Assembly: GCA_034508935.3 (NCBI GenBank)
Contig: CM067445.1
Span: 8,644,449 to 8,708,448 of the forward strand
DNA length: 64,000 bases
Origin: Berghia stephanieae
Taxonomy: Eukaryota > Mollusca > Gastropoda > Nudibranchia > Aeolidiidae
Direction of reading: 5' to 3'
Part shown: positions 1 to 12,037 of the stretch, in pieces
Numbering within the stretch: position 1 is the first letter of the stretch
Layout: every line of letters starts with the position of its first letter
Position numbers and translations under genes: made by a program
Notes under the pieces: model-generated
Told to the model about the DNA's origin: nothing
Databases searched by the model: none
Seen by the model: only the letters and a program-made list of their open reading frames with translations

Positions 1-196
1 CTGTTATCAACTGAGAGAACCAATAAATTTTTTTATGAAGCTTACCTGAAATCAATATTAGTTCTAACTGTTGAATGACTGTTTGATTACCTCTCTTCAA
101 ATTAAAACAATTTGAAAGCAACTAATTAGTCACACATCAAAAATATGTTTATAGTACGTTCATTTCCAATCAGTTTTGGTTGTTTTACCTCCCCAG

Positions 197-374
197 TCTT
201 CCAAGCTTATTAGGACCAGAGAGATCCAACAAACGTGGAAGTTCCAAGAAAAAGGAAAATAACAGGGGTGGCAAAAAGAAAGTTGACAGTCCCAGTCGAT
301 TTCGACGAGATGCGGATATTAATAACATTGATTATTATGGATACTTCGGGTATAACAAAAATAATTTACAATAG
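197..374 (+). CDS. Terminal-exon cassette A of the secreted-peptide family
   Basis: Seen: a T-rich tract ending TACCTCCCCAG puts an acceptor AG at 195-196. After one leftover base (197) an open frame of 58 codons runs to TAG at 372-374. It opens LPSLLGPERSNKRGSS, then has a Lys/Asn-rich stretch and an acidic, Tyr/Gly-rich tail ending NKNNLQ. The SNKRG core and the phase match cassettes at 31.0, 36.1 and 45.3 kb, and the flanks are homologous to theirs, so this is a paralogous exon and not a chance frame. Its tail is unlike any other copy. Inference: it is the 3' coding exon of a secreted precursor whose signal exon lies left of the window, because the only such exon seen (28 kb) is downstream of it. 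Product function unknown. Confidence 0.6.
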
Positions 375-631
375 ACGCAAAATGATTTCTAAAACAGTAC
401 TTCAATTACTAGTCGTTTATTCCTTATGTTTCATCAACTCCAAGGATATGATTTTGATCGCTTAGATTATAAAGAAATTGTCAGATCTACTTAAAATTTT
501 CGGGATATTTGCCTGAAGCATTGATGTAGACTGACTCCAACATTGTGGTAAATATTAAAATAATAATTCGCTGCATTGCTACATGTCGAGCACTTTTCTT
601 ACCATATTTGTATCCTACACGATTCAATGTT

Positions 632-689
<58 letters not shown>

Positions 690-690
690 T

Positions 691-738
<48 letters not shown>
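632..738 (+). repeat. (GATA)n microsatellite
   Basis: About 26 tandem ATAG units with one TATAG interruption. Reverse-strand open frames here are only SIYLSIYL repeats. It belongs to the GATA/GA leader that also precedes the cassettes at 47.5 and 48.6 kb. Confidence 0.97.
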
Positions 739-759
739 GTACATCGAAAGAGCGAGAGA

Positions 760-802
760 TAGGTAAAGAGAGAGAGAGAAAGAGAGAGAGGGAGAGAGAG
801 AG

Positions 803-856
<54 letters not shown>
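760..856 (+). repeat. (GA)n microsatellite
   Basis: A nearly pure GA run, interrupted by a few A, G and C bases in its first 50 bp, ends about 90 bp before the acceptor of cassette B. Confidence 0.97.
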
Positions 857-858
<2 letters not shown>

Positions 859-947
859 GGTGGGGTTGAGAGCCAATAGTTACACAACAAACTTTTTGGT
901 TTTCGTACATTTGTTCCCATCCAGTTATTATTGGTTTCCTTCCCCAG

Positions 948-1062
948 TGATTATAACTATGAATCAACAGAACGCACGAGATGCAATGAACGTGGGAAAC
1001 ATCAAAGTACCACCCCATTTGAAGGATCGAAAAGGTTTGATTCATTGCTCGGTTGTAAATAA
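948..1062 (+). CDS. Terminal-exon cassette B (GA-leader subtype)
   Basis: Seen: acceptor GGTTTCCTTCCCCAG ends at 947. One leftover base is followed by 37 open codons and TAA at 1060-1062. The peptide starts [16 protein letters not shown], with CNERG replacing the usual SNKRG, and continues [21 protein letters not shown]. An AATAAA overlaps the stop (1058-1063). It aligns with cassettes J and K over the acceptor and the first 15 codons, but lacks part of their Lys-rich middle. It is unusual in having two cysteines. Like cassette A it lies upstream of the only signal-peptide exon in the window, so it must belong to another gene copy or be an orphan. Use of the exon is not demonstrated. Confidence 0.5.
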
Positions 1063-2270
1063 AATCACTTACCTTTGACGTAAAGTGGTTTCTTAATTAG
1101 TACTTGCACTGTCAGTTGTTATATACTTCATATTTTATCAAATGATATAATTTTTTATCGCTTGGACTCAAAATTGTTTGCAAAATTCGCTTAAAATGTT
1201 TCTGTAAACATGGAATTTTAAAAATATTATTTTGATTAGTTTGCTTCATGAATGTGGGAATAATTCTTGACTTTTTATTGGAGAAGTAAGACATGGTATT
1301 TTATGAAAATATAGTTTAAGTATTGAATATCCATTAAGTGAATTGTTGCGTCCATGTTCTTTTTTCGGGTGGGGGGTAGGAAGACAGGAAATTGAAAGAA
1401 TTCTATACAGTGATATTTGTAGAAAACCTCTCAATGACCAACATTAATATCCCGTACTTCAAGTTTCTGGATAATACTGTCTGTGATCTTCCAAAATTCT
1501 GTTCCTTAGAGACGGTCAAGACATTAATCTTAAAAATCTTTATTGTAGCCCAAAACCTACGTCTTACTTTAACTGAATCCGTTGTAAGCGTTATTCTTGT
1601 TTGAAGATAAAAGCAGAATGGCATTTTATTACCAGAACTGATATGGTTTGTCATATATGTGTGCGTATGTGTTTCTGTGCATGTGTCAGTATGTATTTGC
1701 TCCGAGTGCGTATCTGTGTGTTTGTTGTTATAAATTGATATGTATGTCATGAATTGTAACAATCTCTTCTGTTTATTTTTAACTCAGAGCAAAATAAGGA
1801 TTTAAGAGCACACCCGCCGCTGAACCAATTCGTTACGATTTAGACTCTTATACGATGCATCAAACGGAACAAAAATTCTAATTTTTATCAACTAATCTAA
1901 TCTGTCTGTTATCCGCCAGTTTAACCAGTTAACTTCTGTACACGTATTTAAAACTTTGGCCATAAAACACTTCCTCAAATAACGATCGATTAAAATGACT
2001 CCCATATTGGCAAAAACTCTCAAATCTGGGACCCATCGATTTTTGAATGACGAGAATTCTAGCTAAAATTTCGAATGCATGTCTTTCCATAGTACGGCAG
2101 TTTAACTGGTTAATGTTTTCATCACATCATAATTCATATAAGTAACATTGATGAAGTTCCTTACACAGTGTAAAGGTTTTCTAAATAATTTTCCACCATT
2201 CGATCTCTAACAATCATACATCGCCAAATGGACCTATGTCAGTTTGTAAATTAATATAACAGATCTTAGA
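1063..2270 (+). repeat. Downstream flank block, copy 1
   Basis: No gene. The stretch is homologous to 43200-44150 and to 48700-50210: same ATATTTT-rich start, TG-rich run near 1650-1740, foldback element, then a SINE. It marks a segmental duplication that travels with the GA-leader cassettes. Confidence 0.75.
1920..2113. mobile_element. Foldback element, copy 1
   Basis: It starts TTAACCAGTTAAC and ends with a TTTAACTGGTTAA-type terminus. Internally, TTTGGCC, ATCGAT and CTTTCCATAGTACGGC blocks mirror left-arm sequence. It is a shortened copy of the family best seen at 43719-43974 and 49599-49853. No protein is encoded; non-autonomous DNA element, superfamily unknown. Confidence 0.6.
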
Positions 2271-2284
2271 CTGAAATATTTATC

Positions 2285-2595
2285 AAGTGTAACCTGGCGC
2301 CTCGATCAGAGTCAGAAGCGACGGGGCAATTAAAAGTGCGGCTGTGCGGTATTGTGGTATGGTCCTTATCTTTAGTTTGGAAGATCCTGGGTTCGAGTCC
2401 AACTCTGGGGGCGCATAGTTGAGTCCTCATAAGAGGCTCTTTGTTCCAGTGTAACATGAGTACCCGGACGAAAAAAGCATTGTATCTATTTGGAAAAATA
2501 TTGTAATATCGCCAAACAGCGCCATGTCTCATCCAACACGTTAAGTGTTGCTACTGGCTAGGGACCCTTTTTAAAGCGCTTTAATCATGTGTAGT
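2285..2595 (+). mobile_element. tRNA-derived SINE, family 1
   Basis: A tRNA-like head has a B-box GGGTTCGAGTCC around 2390. After it come GCGCATAGTTGAGTCC and the shared tail (CATGTCTC, TTAAGTGTTGCTACTGGCTAGGG, AAAGCGCTTT). The same order occurs at 10.7, 16.2 (reverse), 27.7, 44.2 and 50.2 kb. Confidence 0.8.
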
Positions 2596-2713
2596 CAATA
2601 ATGCTCCTTTTTGCTCCGCTCAAAATGATATTATTTCCGAATAAAGTACTCATTGATATTATTAGTTTTATTGCTTTTATTATTTATTATTCTTCTTGTT
2701 GTTTTTCGCATTA

Positions 2714-2875
<162 letters not shown>

Positions 2876-4084
2876 CATCACCATTATTATCACCATCACC
2901 ATCATCATCAATATTATTATAAATCTAATATTGATTATTGATTTTTGAGATAAACTTTTATAATTTGATTTAAAATGAAAGTATTCCGTGAGGAAAGTGA
3001 CTTTCGTATCTTAAAATTTAATAATTTCCACTTTCTGATCATATTGTCGTTAAATAATATAATGTTCTACATATAGTATTCCTACATAAATCAAATATTT
3101 GCTCAATTTAGTTATTTCTGACATCATATCAAATTGATGGGATGGATGACATATCTCATTATTTACCGGAGATTTGTATTAATTATTCTCATTCTTACGA
3201 GTAATCTTGTTTATATTCTTCAATCCACATATTGTTCATACCAGACCCGAGATTTGTATTAAAGAAGATAGGCAACTTGGCTTGTGCTCAGGATCGGTCA
3301 TGACCATCAACATTCTTCTCGTCATCGTCTCTGGGATTGTTTATTCTATTCTTGTTTAAAACGATTGATAATATTGGATGTTTAAAATTAATATTGTAGT
3401 CAAATATATTAGGACGTGGAGTAAGTTGATAAGTCTATTTTCTTTGAAGAGAATAAATATCACTTCTTCAAATTTATATTAATTTCTACTGTAAACTCAT
3501 TTATTGGCATCTGTTTCACCTAGCATAATACCATTTTGACTCAAACTCACACATTGTGTGCAGTGTATGTGTATGCTTGTACTTTTACCTTTTGTTTAAT
3601 ATCTAGTAACTACGATCTATCAACATAAACTAGCTAAATTAAGTAATATTATGATACTGCCTTTTGTGGATATCTGTTCTAAAAAGCCATCACATATGAA
3701 AACCTATTATTTTGTAAACAAGAAAAATGTCACAAAAGAAACTAAAATTGCCAGAATAATTTTTGTTTCCATTTGATCTGCACCATGAAAGACAAATACA
3801 TTCATTTAAGGATTTCCATCAAATACAAGAAGATCTTTTGTTTTCTAGGATAGTCACTGAATTAGATTTAGTTTTGAAACAAAAAAAATACTTTAAGGTC
3901 TTGATACGGAACTTATTGGGATGAATGTCGTTTTTTTTATCAAGTGCAATTAGCAATGCTTTTCGTTTGATGAGCTTTTATTCTTTTAAAATGTCTTTAC
4001 TCACCCCATATTTTTATTAATCATTGGTCCGTGTATTGTTTCAGTCTAAAAATATAAACATCATGAGTTTAAATTATTTTATGG
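2876..4084. other. No gene seen
   Basis: AT-rich unique-looking DNA with no coding frame, RNA gene or sharp repeat boundary that I can support. A short stretch near 3410-3440 (AGGACGTGGAGTAAGTTGAT) recurs near 59915, next to the other copy of the block that follows. Confidence 0.5.
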
Positions 4085-4945
4085 AGTATTTGAAAGGGAT
4101 ACCGCCTATCAACTCTTAATATTGATATTTTCTATGTTATGATTACTTTGAGATCACTATGAATATATTCTGGACTTCAATATTTTAAAAGTTGATTGCA
4201 TCGTTAAGAATAGTTATATCACAAATCAAAATCACAGGTTTATTCCATATCTATTCGGATCACTTGTATAAACTTTTCAACAAGAAAAAAAAACAAAACA
4301 AAAAAAAACAAAAACAAAAACAAACAAAAACGGCCACGTGAAAGTTAATTGCCAGACATAACCATCCTAATAAAAACGGGCCTCATAAGAAAACCAGACG
4401 AGTTGAATGAATGTTTCCTTACGACTGACCGTTCAATCAACCAAAGGCATATGTCAACTATTGAATCTATTTTGGATTTAGCATGCCGGGTGATGAAGTT
4501 GGACACGATATGGTGCCAGTTTCACATCTTATTTTTTCCAATATATGTATATATAAGAGACAGCAATTTTTCCCCCAGAATGTGTCAATGTGATTGTTTA
4601 TTGCATACAAATATTTCATTCTATGTTAATTAAAGCAAATTGAAAAGTAAATCTAATCATTTTGATATCTTAACATCTAACTGTATCAATGTTTTTAAAA
4701 AATAAAACAAGAAACATCCTTTGTTCTCGAATTTTCTTTTCTAGTAATTGGATTTTATACATTCTTTTTCACAAGGGTCGTTGTATTTTTCGATCCCTTT
4801 ACCGTTATTTTTGATACAATCTTTGTCCATGTTGACATTGTTCTCCAGCTCAGCTTTGACAATTGCCCACGGTTGAAGCTCAAATCGGCCAGGATAGCAA
4901 AGACTAGTCAAATAATGAAGTGACAGCACACGCGTAGAACACAAT
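4085..4945 (+). repeat. Duplicated block, copy 1 (paralogue at 60.9-62.3 kb)
   Basis: CCTATCAACTCTTAATATTG through the stretch near 4940 aligns with 60905-62290, including GCCACGTGAAAGTTAATTGC and the stretch CGACTGACCGTTCAATCAACC. This copy lacks a 555-bp insertion present in the other one. The 94-codon frame at 4349-4633 is not conserved as protein in the paralogue, so I call no gene. Confidence 0.8.
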
Positions 4946-5289
4946 TCGCCACTCTTCTAAGTTTTCTGTATCATAATTCTTAAAATGATAACCACAAATT
5001 AGGCTTCAAATAAGACTAAAAAAAGAGATACAAATGGATAAATAAGATTTAGATAATATAAGAATACTTCAAATAAAAGATCAAGCCAATAATTAGGTTA
5101 TCACACCTACAAAGTCACATTCCCTTTTTGGTTTCGATTGTAACTTGAAATGAGAAGATTAACTGGTACTCAACTTTTTCTCTTATTTGTAAAACTCATT
5201 AAGAATGAAATGTTTATGTATTTTTTAAAAATGTTATTGGGACTAATTAGTCAATTTTGAGGATGCTTTGATGATATTTTTTAAGTTTT

Positions 5290-7175
5290 AATGGTCTTTG
5301 ATAAAATAATTATTGCGCACAGAGAACTGCAACAAGATTCAACTGGATTCTCACCTTACGAACTCATGTACGGTCGTGCACCGAGATGTCCAATCGTTGT
5401 AGTTGCAGATCTTTGTAAAGGAGAAACACGTGAAGGAAAGCAAATGATGTTCGCGTACAACTACGTAAACAACCTAAAAGGTAGGATTGAGTCCACATGC
5501 AAACTCTAGCACAAAAGTCCTTTTGTGAAAAAGCAGAAAAATACAAATATTACACAGATAGAAAAATCAAACTATAAAATTCCGCCTAGGTGATCAGGTA
5601 CTAGTGCTTTTGCCCAATGACATTAAAAGAACTTCTGTTAAACTGGAAAGGGTTATACAAGGCAACCGCAGTTAGATCAAGAGTAAACTATGAGATTAAA
5701 AGGGCCGATAAAACAAAAACGTTACACATCAACATTCTCAAACACAGTGTTGAGCGTAATCCCGCGTCAGTTTTCAAAAATGTTCAAAGCGAAAACGAGA
5801 GCGTCGGTTTAATCATTGTTTTGAAAGAAGATGAAGGCGAGCGTCATCATTGTTCTATCCCGTTATACAGGAAAAATAAATTAATAAATGACGTAAAAAT
5901 AATCTCCAGGTTAGATGCGTCACAGAAACAAAGACATAAAGCCACTTATCGCAAAACACAAATCTGTATTAGCAGATATACCAGACCATACTTCAATTGT
6001 CGGACACGTTTTTGGGCTAACTTCAATGATACCAATTAAAAGAAAAAACTACTCAATTCATTTTCATTCAAAACAAGTAGTAAAAGAACTACAAATAATG
6101 ATAGACACTAACATAGTGCAAGGGTCTACGAACCCGTTTTGTTCACCAATCGTTGTTGTCAAAAATAAAGATGCTAACATAAGATTATATCGCATAGATT
6201 TTCAAAAGCTAAATGAAGTCACAATCTTCGACGCCGAACCCATACCAAATCTTTTTGCCGAACTATCTAAAGCAAAGTATATCAGAAAGTTAGATCTCGC
6301 CAAAGAGTATTATCAAATTCCCCTTAAAGAGGAATGCATGCAATATACTACATTCCAGTCACCACTTGGACTGTTATAATTTAACTATTTAACGTTTGGT
6401 CTAGTTACGGCAGCAAGTACTTTCCAGCGGATGATGCGCATGCTTTTCCAAGACAAACCAATCAGATTGCCATACTTTAACGACTTCGAAACGTAGAGTG
6501 AAAATATTGCAACACTCGGAAGGGTATTATATACTCTAAAACAACAAAATATCACAGTTAAACCCTCAAAAACAAGCATTGCTTACAACCAGATTGATTT
6601 TTTAGGTCTTACAGTTGGCTTTGGGATTTAAAAAAAAAACGATACAGAACAAGCAGATTCAAACACCCAAAACTATAAACGACGTTAGAAAAGTGTTATG
6701 TTACCTAAACTTTTATAGGAAATATGTGCCAAACTTTTCAGATATTGCAACGCCTTTAACAAATTTCACAAAAAAAATCAATGCCAAACAAAATAAACTG
6801 GACAAATGAATGTGAAGAAAGCATCAACAAATCTAAATCAGCCCTATGTTCTGAAACAATATTAAAGTTGCCAGATTTAAGGAAAAAGTTCTATGTTAGA
6901 ACAGATGCATCTTGCAACGGAATATGGGTGTTTTACTAAAAGAACATGACGGTACACTGATACCATGCCAATGCACAAGGAGAAACGCTTCTAGACAGTG
7001 GAACACGATATTCAGTGATAGAACGCGAATGCTTGAGAATTATTTTCAGTCTGAAATCATTCAGCAGATATCTCTTAATGAAAACATTTGTTCTTGATAC
7101 GGACCACAAACCACTAACATACATTAAATACAACAAAATGAACAACAGTAGAGTTTTAAAGTGGAGTTTATTTCT
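5290..7175 (+). mobile_element. Ty3/gypsy LTR-retrotransposon fossil, Gmr1-like order
   Basis: Fossil, partial. Pieces in order: the end of an integrase (FSPYELMYGRAPR near 5350-5390, then LLNWKGLYKA and HINILKHSVER near 5640-5760); the leader of a reverse transcriptase (DIPDHTSIVGH near 5975); the RT fingers and palm (NPFCSPIVVVKNKD, RKLDLAKEYYQIPL near 6130-6330); RT thumb and connection; and RNase H (near 6830-7170, ending with LKWSLF). Integrase ahead of RT is the arrangement known for the Gmr1 lineage of Ty3/gypsy and opposite to ordinary members. Gag, protease, the integrase core and both LTRs were not found. The element is broken in several places and looks old. The call rests on recognised family motifs. 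Confidence 0.75.
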
Positions 7176-8351
7176 GTAAAGCCATTAGCCCGATAGTGGT
7201 TGGAAATATTTTCATAATTTAATGTCATAAATCCAGTGACATACACGTCGGGTCAGATAAATAGTGATATCTGGTCGATTGAGAGTGTAGTACGTAAACC
7301 AGTACAAACCGACTGAAAACATTGTGCACAAGGTGATATGACCTCAGCGATTAGTAATTAATCAAGTTAACAATCGTTAACATTATTATCCTCAATGGAT
7401 CGCTTATTATGATAACATAGGCTACTGTAATAAAATAAAATAAATGTTTAGGTATACAAACACCATTAAGCAGGTGAAACACATTTAACATATTCGGCAG
7501 AAATCACTTCCACGACATTCTGAATTTTTTATGATTTACAAGAGTAATATGTAATAACCTCCCTTTGATTATAATAAATATATTAAAAATAGTATTCTTC
7601 ACTAGTACGGAATATTTATAATTTTCAGTTATTAAAATTAAACTTAAAATCCTAGATTTCATATTAGAATTCTATAAACAATAGTGAATAATTCTGTAAC
7701 TATTTTTGAAAGCAAATTTTATTTGATCAAAAAGCATTTAATATAGCTTCACTGAATACTAGACTTCTATTACTTAACGGCTGGTATATAAGTGCGCTAC
7801 AGTGCTATCGTTACATGCTTCAAGAATGTTTTTTTACCAATAATAACAATATCGATAACGCTGGTATCGCTTGCTGAATTGTTCATGCAAGATAATATGT
7901 TTGTACATAAACTATTCACACGATTCATATTAATATAAAATGTTTTTTAATTCTTTGTTCTTAAACCATTTACCTACTGAATGCAATCTACGTAGAAAGA
8001 ATCAATTGAAATTTCTTTTTCCAAATATTTTTTTACCGCCACTTCCGGATATCAGGTTCTGTTAAACGAAAACCAGGGAAGGAAATCTCATTAATAATTG
8101 GCAAATACTATAAATTCACCAGATAATTTGATTATGTTGACACCACGAGAAGAACTTTGAACTGATGTACACATGTAAAGTAATGCCACAGCCAAATATC
8201 GGCGAATCGAGTCTAGTTGAACCATTATGAAGAATATGACAAACCTGACCAGAAGGGCTGTATGGAAAGGGATTCAAATTGAATGTTTATAAAGACACTA
8301 ATTAAATATGGAGGCACTAAGCAGTTAGCTGCGTATTCTGTAAAAACTCCT
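7176..8351. other. No gene seen
   Basis: AT-rich sequence following the RNase H remnant. I could not recognise an LTR, and no coding frame or repeat stands out. Confidence 0.5.
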
Positions 8352-8514
8352 ATTAACAATTTGGCCAGAAAACTCGTCCATAAAATATCGATCGATTTAA
8401 ATTATCCTCACCATGGCGGAAACTCTAAAAAGCCTAGGACTTCACAGATCTTTATTTGAAGGACGAGTTTTCTGGCCAGAGTTTTAAATACGTGTACACC
8501 AGTTAACTGGTTAA
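8352..8514. mobile_element. Foldback element, copy 2
   Basis: The left arm has TTGGCCAGAAAACTCGTCC. The right arm has GGACGAGTTTTCTGGCCAGA and then GTTTTAAATACGTGTACACCAGTTAACTGGTTAA, which mirrors the left arm of the family. The outer part of the left arm is missing. An inverted repeat of 17 or more bp surrounds about 80 bp. Confidence 0.7.
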
Positions 8515-8771
8515 AACTCGCAGGTCAAAATGTGTTGCTTTTATCCCAGTTTCACTGGCTTTAACGGACAATAAGAATCAACTGCTACCCATTAGATAGT
8601 AGTCTTGAAATTCTATAGAAAAACCTTATAATATAAGCTTTTATAAGTACGTGTATGTTTTAGAAACTTTGAGAAGTCGCAATCTTATGCTTCTTAATAC
8701 ATTATGCTTATTTGATATTCTAGAAACACACAAACGCACAAGGGCACGTGAGCATGCAAACATATACAGAC

Positions 8772-8850
8772 AGAGGTAGATAGATAGTTGAATCGATGGA
8801 TAAATAGATAGATAGATTGATAGATTGATAAATAAATAGATAGATTGATA
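8772..8850 (+). repeat. Imperfect (GATA)n
   Basis: Degenerate GATA/GATT repeats inside otherwise featureless DNA; sequence on either side (8515-9379) shows no gene. Confidence 0.85.
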
Positions 8851-9379
8851 TCTATGTGTGAAGTGAGTGCGTAATTGGGTCTGTTAGATCTGGCGTAAAT
8901 CACTTTGCAATACACTAAAGTCCAATCCACAGTGTAGCAAAAAATTGTTATTGTCCTTTTAACGCTTTAGATCTCGGGATAAACTCCGGCTCAATGGGCC
9001 AAATTTTAATGGCTATGAAGGACTACTTTTTCTTTACTGTGAAACACAGTACAACAACAAGGCCAACCAATTTTCATAATTACTTTGTGTTAATGGGTCC
9101 ATTCGATAGATGGCGGGTTTTTCCTTTCATTGAGAAACTAAAATTGTTATTTGTGTCAAATCAAAATATTTAAAGGACATGAAATCGGGTTAAATTGGCA
9201 TCTATTAGACATTCTCTGTCAATGTAGGAACTCTGACAGCGACTAGAACATATCTGTTGAAGAACTAGACATAGTGAACCTATGCAGTATTTATCTTATA
9301 AGGAAAGGTTATAATTTCTTGACTTACCAAGTTTGAAATATAGATGAATTCGTGGGGATTTAATTCAGGTTTATAGATT

Positions 9380-9625
9380 GGTACATGGTCTGGACTTTTC
9401 TGGGGATTTTTTTCATATTCTAATACTACTTTTACTAGAGTGGACACGTTTAAGATTTTTGTCTCTAGATGCAAAATAAACATAAGACAAAACTGGTTCG
9501 GTATTCGAATTGTCCAGAAATGGAACAATTTGAAGTTTGAAACAAAGAATGCAAAATCTATGGATTATTTCAAGATGTTAGTAGACAGGGAATACATGAT
9601 ACGATATTATGACGAATAATACTTT
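9380..9625 (+). pseudogene. LINE ORF2 C-terminal fragment
   Basis: The frame reads FTRVDTFKIFVSRCKINIRQ, then NWFGIRIVQKWNNLKFETKN, then AKSMDYFKMLVDRE. This fits the pattern R.nf...R....WN.Lp....a.....Fk..ld found at the end of the reverse-transcriptase protein of many non-LTR elements. No endonuclease or RT core is present, so it is a 5'-truncated relic. Clade not assignable. Confidence 0.55.
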
Positions 9626-9705
9626 TTTGCACTGGTGTTGACAGGGCTTTCAATCTTGTATGTATATATTTTCCATTGTTATATTATTATGGTTATCTTC
9701 TATAT

Positions 9706-9770
9706 ACGTGTGTGTGTGTGTGTGTGTGCGTGAGTGTGTGTTTGTGTGTATGTGTGCGTGTGTGTGTGCT
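9706..9770 (+). repeat. (TG)n microsatellite
   Basis: A TG run with scattered C/A/T substitutions just 3' of the LINE relic. Confidence 0.95.
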
Positions 9771-9961
9771 TTGGATGTCACGGTTAAAGATTTATGTTTC
9801 TACACCACATATAGATGAGTACATTTAAAGTGAAATACTATCTTTACCACGTGTATTATTATTTTTATCTTTAATGAATAGATTTATGGCATTACTATTA
9901 ATTTTAAGGGTATTCAAGGGATTTCATCCTATTTTGCCCTATACCATATGTTATGTTATGG

Positions 9962-10153
9962 AATAGATAGTATGCGCTTGACTAAGAAGCTCACAGCATT
10001 GCCATCCGGAAGTATAACGGACCAACACACAAACTATGTGCAACTTTGAACGTTTATAGTCTGGATAATGCCGTTTAGTGAAAATTACTAATAAACGCAG
10101 ATGGCAAAAAGCAATAATAAAGAAATAAGTGCCGTCAACTTCATACTGTCTAT
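9962..10153. mobile_element. MITE with ATAGATAGT termini, copy 1
   Basis: It begins AATAGATAGT and ends ACTGTCTATA, imperfect inverted termini. An inner inverted pair lies inside (TTGCCATCCG...CAGATGGCAA). The body (ATGCGCTTGAC, AAGTATAACGGACCAACACAC) is shared with 24911-25077 (opposite orientation) and 50009-50188. Length 192 bp; non-coding. Confidence 0.75.
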
Positions 10154-10680
10154 AGGACTGTTTAACACACCATTCATTCAGGATCTTGGAGTCGTGAAGA
10201 ATATACACAGGGTTTTCATGGAATTTTAGTCCACAACAATATTTACATTCCAACGTGAATGGTTAAAACACCATTAATTTTTCCTCCCCCATGTATACAA
10301 CCACCCTCACACACACTTTCTATTATACTTTAATATAAGATTATGTACCACTAACTTTGTACATATTATAAAAGAAACAGTAAAGAAACAAAAACAACAA
10401 CAAAAATCATCGTAAAAATGGCCTGGAATAGTTTTCCTGTGTTTTTAACTTGCAGCCATCTTTCTTCGATAAATTTGTCCGCCATGTATCCGGCAAAGAA
10501 TGATCTTAGAAACTGAGCCTAGTAACGAAGTGCCGACATGACGTCTGTCTGCACAATCATATTAAAAAAGTATAAGATACTGCTCGAAATTAGGAAAAAA
10601 ACGTTGTTTTTTTTAATTAAAGAAGAATGCTAAAAATCTGGAATACAATATTATAGAATTATGAGAGAATGCTCGAAATC
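10154..10680. other. No gene seen
   Basis: No supported feature. The 100-codon reverse frame beginning at 10253 is mainly translated MITE. Confidence 0.5.
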
Positions 10681-10985
10681 TGGCTATGTGGTCTAGTGGT
10701 TTGACACTCGCCTTCTGATTGGAAGGTCAAAGGCATGAGTCCCGAGAGGTGCATAGTTGAGCATTGGAAAAGAATCTTTACTCAAATTCTCACACCATAC
10801 TCTGGTGTAAAACAAATACATGGCTGTTAACAGCATTGTCTCTGTCCGAAAAATAAATTGTAATATCGCCTTATAGGCGTCATGTCTCGTCCCCACATGT
10901 TAAGTGTTGCTGTCAGCTAGGGGCCCCTTGAGCACGTTTACTGAATATTGCGAGATATAAAAGCTCAAGATAATTTTGTTGTTTT
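10681..10985 (+). mobile_element. tRNA-derived SINE, family 1
   Basis: The best-preserved tRNA-like head of the family: A-box TGGTCTAGTGG at about 10688-10698 and a diverged B-box GGCATGAGTCCC around 10733. Then come GCATAGTTGAGC, the CATGTCTCGTCCCCAC / TTAAGTGTTGCT tail block and a T-rich end (TTGTTGTTTTTTTG). Confidence 0.85.
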
Positions 10986-11430
10986 TTTGTCCTTCAAATA
11001 AAACATTTTGAAATTGTTATATCTAGACTCTAGATAGAATTCTGGAAATCTTGCAAAAAAAATCATTTCAAAATTATTAGAGAGTACAGAAACTCAAACG
11101 ACTTGTTAAAAAGTATTTCAAATAACTTTGCCCATGTGCACTTAAACTTGGTCTACCATGTGAAACAAAACACACACACTCTCTAAAAATAATTTAAAAT
11201 TTCAACTGTAGATTAATTAATTTGCTGTGAATTTTAGCATTTTCTAATTCATTATAGACTATAATCAACTTGAAGTAAAATACTTATACAATCATGCGTA
11301 ATAATGAAGAAAAAAAATCACGAAAAATGGTCCACGAAATGAATGATTCTCAGGACATGGAATCAACCTTCAGATTGTTTTTCTTGTTTAAAAAAAATTG
11401 GATTGTTTGTTGTTTTTGTTGTTGCAATGT
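10986..11430. other. No gene seen
   Basis: AT-rich, no supported coding or RNA feature. The 67-codon frame at 11294-11497 runs into a duplicated non-coding repeat. Confidence 0.5.
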
Positions 11431-11608
11431 TTACGTTATTTTTATTTTTGTTGTAATTAACGATGAATTATACATAATAAACCTTTTCTTTTTATAGGAA
11501 AATATAATTTCTGAAATATTGCAGCAGGGTTCGTGTCCAACTGCTCGAAGACAAATTATTGATGTGAAAAACGTCTAAACAAACCAATGAATAATAATAA
11601 TAATAATA

Positions 11609-11668
<60 letters not shown>

Positions 11669-12037
11669 AGCGCTCATTCTCGTGTAAAACACAAGCTCTG
11701 GGCACTTTACAATATTAATTATCAATTTTGAGTGGGGAAAGAAAACTGTCAGACAAAATGTTAGAGATCAAAATGGGGACTGAACTGATTGAAAAGACTG
11801 CATGATGATTCAGGCTCCAGTTACACAAGATAAGGCAAGAAGTGTTAGGAGCGTTGACGGAAAGCAAATCTGTTTGAAATGGAAGCTAATTTTAGTAAAG
11901 CCGTCACATGGACACACGAAGGATTTAGGCCAACATTTACGGTCTCAAAGAGACTTTACGTGAAATGAACATACCGCGCTTTCCTCTGTTTCTTAAAAAA
12001 ACTTAATATTAACAGTCATTATAACGTCATCTATGTA
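11431..12037 (+). repeat. 607-bp tandem duplication, unit 1
   Basis: TTACGTTATTTTTATTTTTG to ATAACGTCATCTATGTA recurs immediately downstream almost base for base. The unit holds (AAT)n at 11589-11666, then CAGCGCTCATTCTCGTGT and GGGCACTTTACAATATTAAT, which resemble a SINE or LINE tail. An inverted, noisy copy of its right half is at about 51250-51620. Confidence 0.9.

Noticed and set aside
4349-4633. 94-codon frame conserved in part at 61585-61824
   Set aside because: The two copies keep nucleotide similarity but not a shared frame from start to stop, so no protein is supported.
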